64,000 bases of DNA from Streptomyces himalayensis subsp. himalayensis (lineage in GTDB: Bacteria; Actinomycetota; Actinomycetes; Streptomycetales; Streptomycetaceae), in NCBI RefSeq assembly GCF_013778455.1, contig NZ_JACEHE010000007.1:186001-250000 (forward strand), read 5' to 3'. A model generated the notes under the pieces. It did no database searches. It saw only the letters and a list, made by a program, of their open reading frames with translations, and was not told the origin of the DNA. Both the position numbers and the translations under genes were made by a program. Position 1 is the first letter of the stretch. Every line of letters begins with the position of its first letter. Shown here in pieces: positions 63,874 to 64,000 of this stretch.

Positions 63874-64000
63874 TGGCGCTCGTCATGGACAATGTCTTCT
63901 CCTGGCTGGAGGACAGCTGGTTCGCCGAGGCCGTCCGCGGCACGGCCTACCTGTACCCGATGCTCGAGAGCGTCCACATTATCGGCATCGCCCTCCTCAT
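63873..64000 (+). CDS. Start of a membrane protein (DUF6644-like), cut by the window end
   Basis: The ATG at 63873 overlaps the previous stop codon (TGATG). The visible part contains WLEDSWFAEAVRGTAYLYPM and LESVHIIGIALL, which looks like the first helix of the DUF6644 membrane family, found beside DUF6152. An internal ATG four codons later is an alternative start. Partial, 42 codons seen. Confidence 0.65.
   Translation, partial: MALVMDNVFSWLEDSWFAEAVRGTAYLYPMLESVHIIGIALL

Overview
The window is high-GC actinobacterial DNA, very probably from a Streptomyces chromosome. Indicators are strong third-position G/C, GTG starts, AAGGAGG-type ribosome binding sites, MurT/GatD, RppA, an ABC sugar importer without its own ATPase, and several small families I associate with Streptomyces. 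I see no tRNA, rRNA or CRISPR array.

Left part (1-24.5 kb), mostly ordinary chromosome: murT-gatD (lipid II amidation), a peptide deformylase, a TetR/acyl-CoA dehydrogenase divergon, an rppA-cupin pair (tetrahydroxynaphthalene to flaviolin), an aldehyde dehydrogenase, a Nudix hydrolase, a 51-residue membrane protein followed by a hyaluronan-synthase-like glycosyltransferase, an ATP-dependent DNA ligase, a membrane Ser/Thr kinase, a LacI regulator, an Old-Yellow-Enzyme/FadH-like reductase with a PadR regulator, two exported proteins and the dhaKLM dihydroxyacetone kinase genes. Short degenerate tandem repeats and strong hairpins fill the gaps.

Middle part (24.5-48.5 kb), patchwork accessory DNA: a decayed integrase fused to a coiled-coil tail, an F420-type oxidoreductase, and a periplasmic aldehyde oxidoreductase operon (paoABC) followed by an XdhC-type chaperone and moaA. 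Then comes a segment rich in debris (MarP-type protease fragment, 5' stub of a short-chain dehydrogenase, IS21 stub, frameshifted second moaA). Embedded in it are two MFS exporters, two translationally coupled XRE/MmyB-like regulators, alcohol and short-chain dehydrogenases, a cyclophilin-like lipoprotein, a cupin and an alpha-galactosidase. A recurring inverted repeat, GGGAG-N6-CTCCC, lies in front of many of these genes and again near 61.3 kb. I infer it is the operator of the XRE/MmyB regulators and marks an undescribed local regulon.

Right part (48.6-60 kb), a beta-glucan type utilisation locus under a ROK repressor: a large secreted GH5 enzyme with six discoidin-like modules, three of them inserted inside the catalytic domain; an importer (lipoprotein plus two permeases); and cytoplasmic GH1 and GH5 glycosidases. 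Polymer would be cut outside, oligomers imported and hydrolysed inside. The window ends with a zinc alcohol dehydrogenase under two GGGAG-type sites, a membrane metallophosphoesterase and an exported protein followed by the start of a membrane protein.
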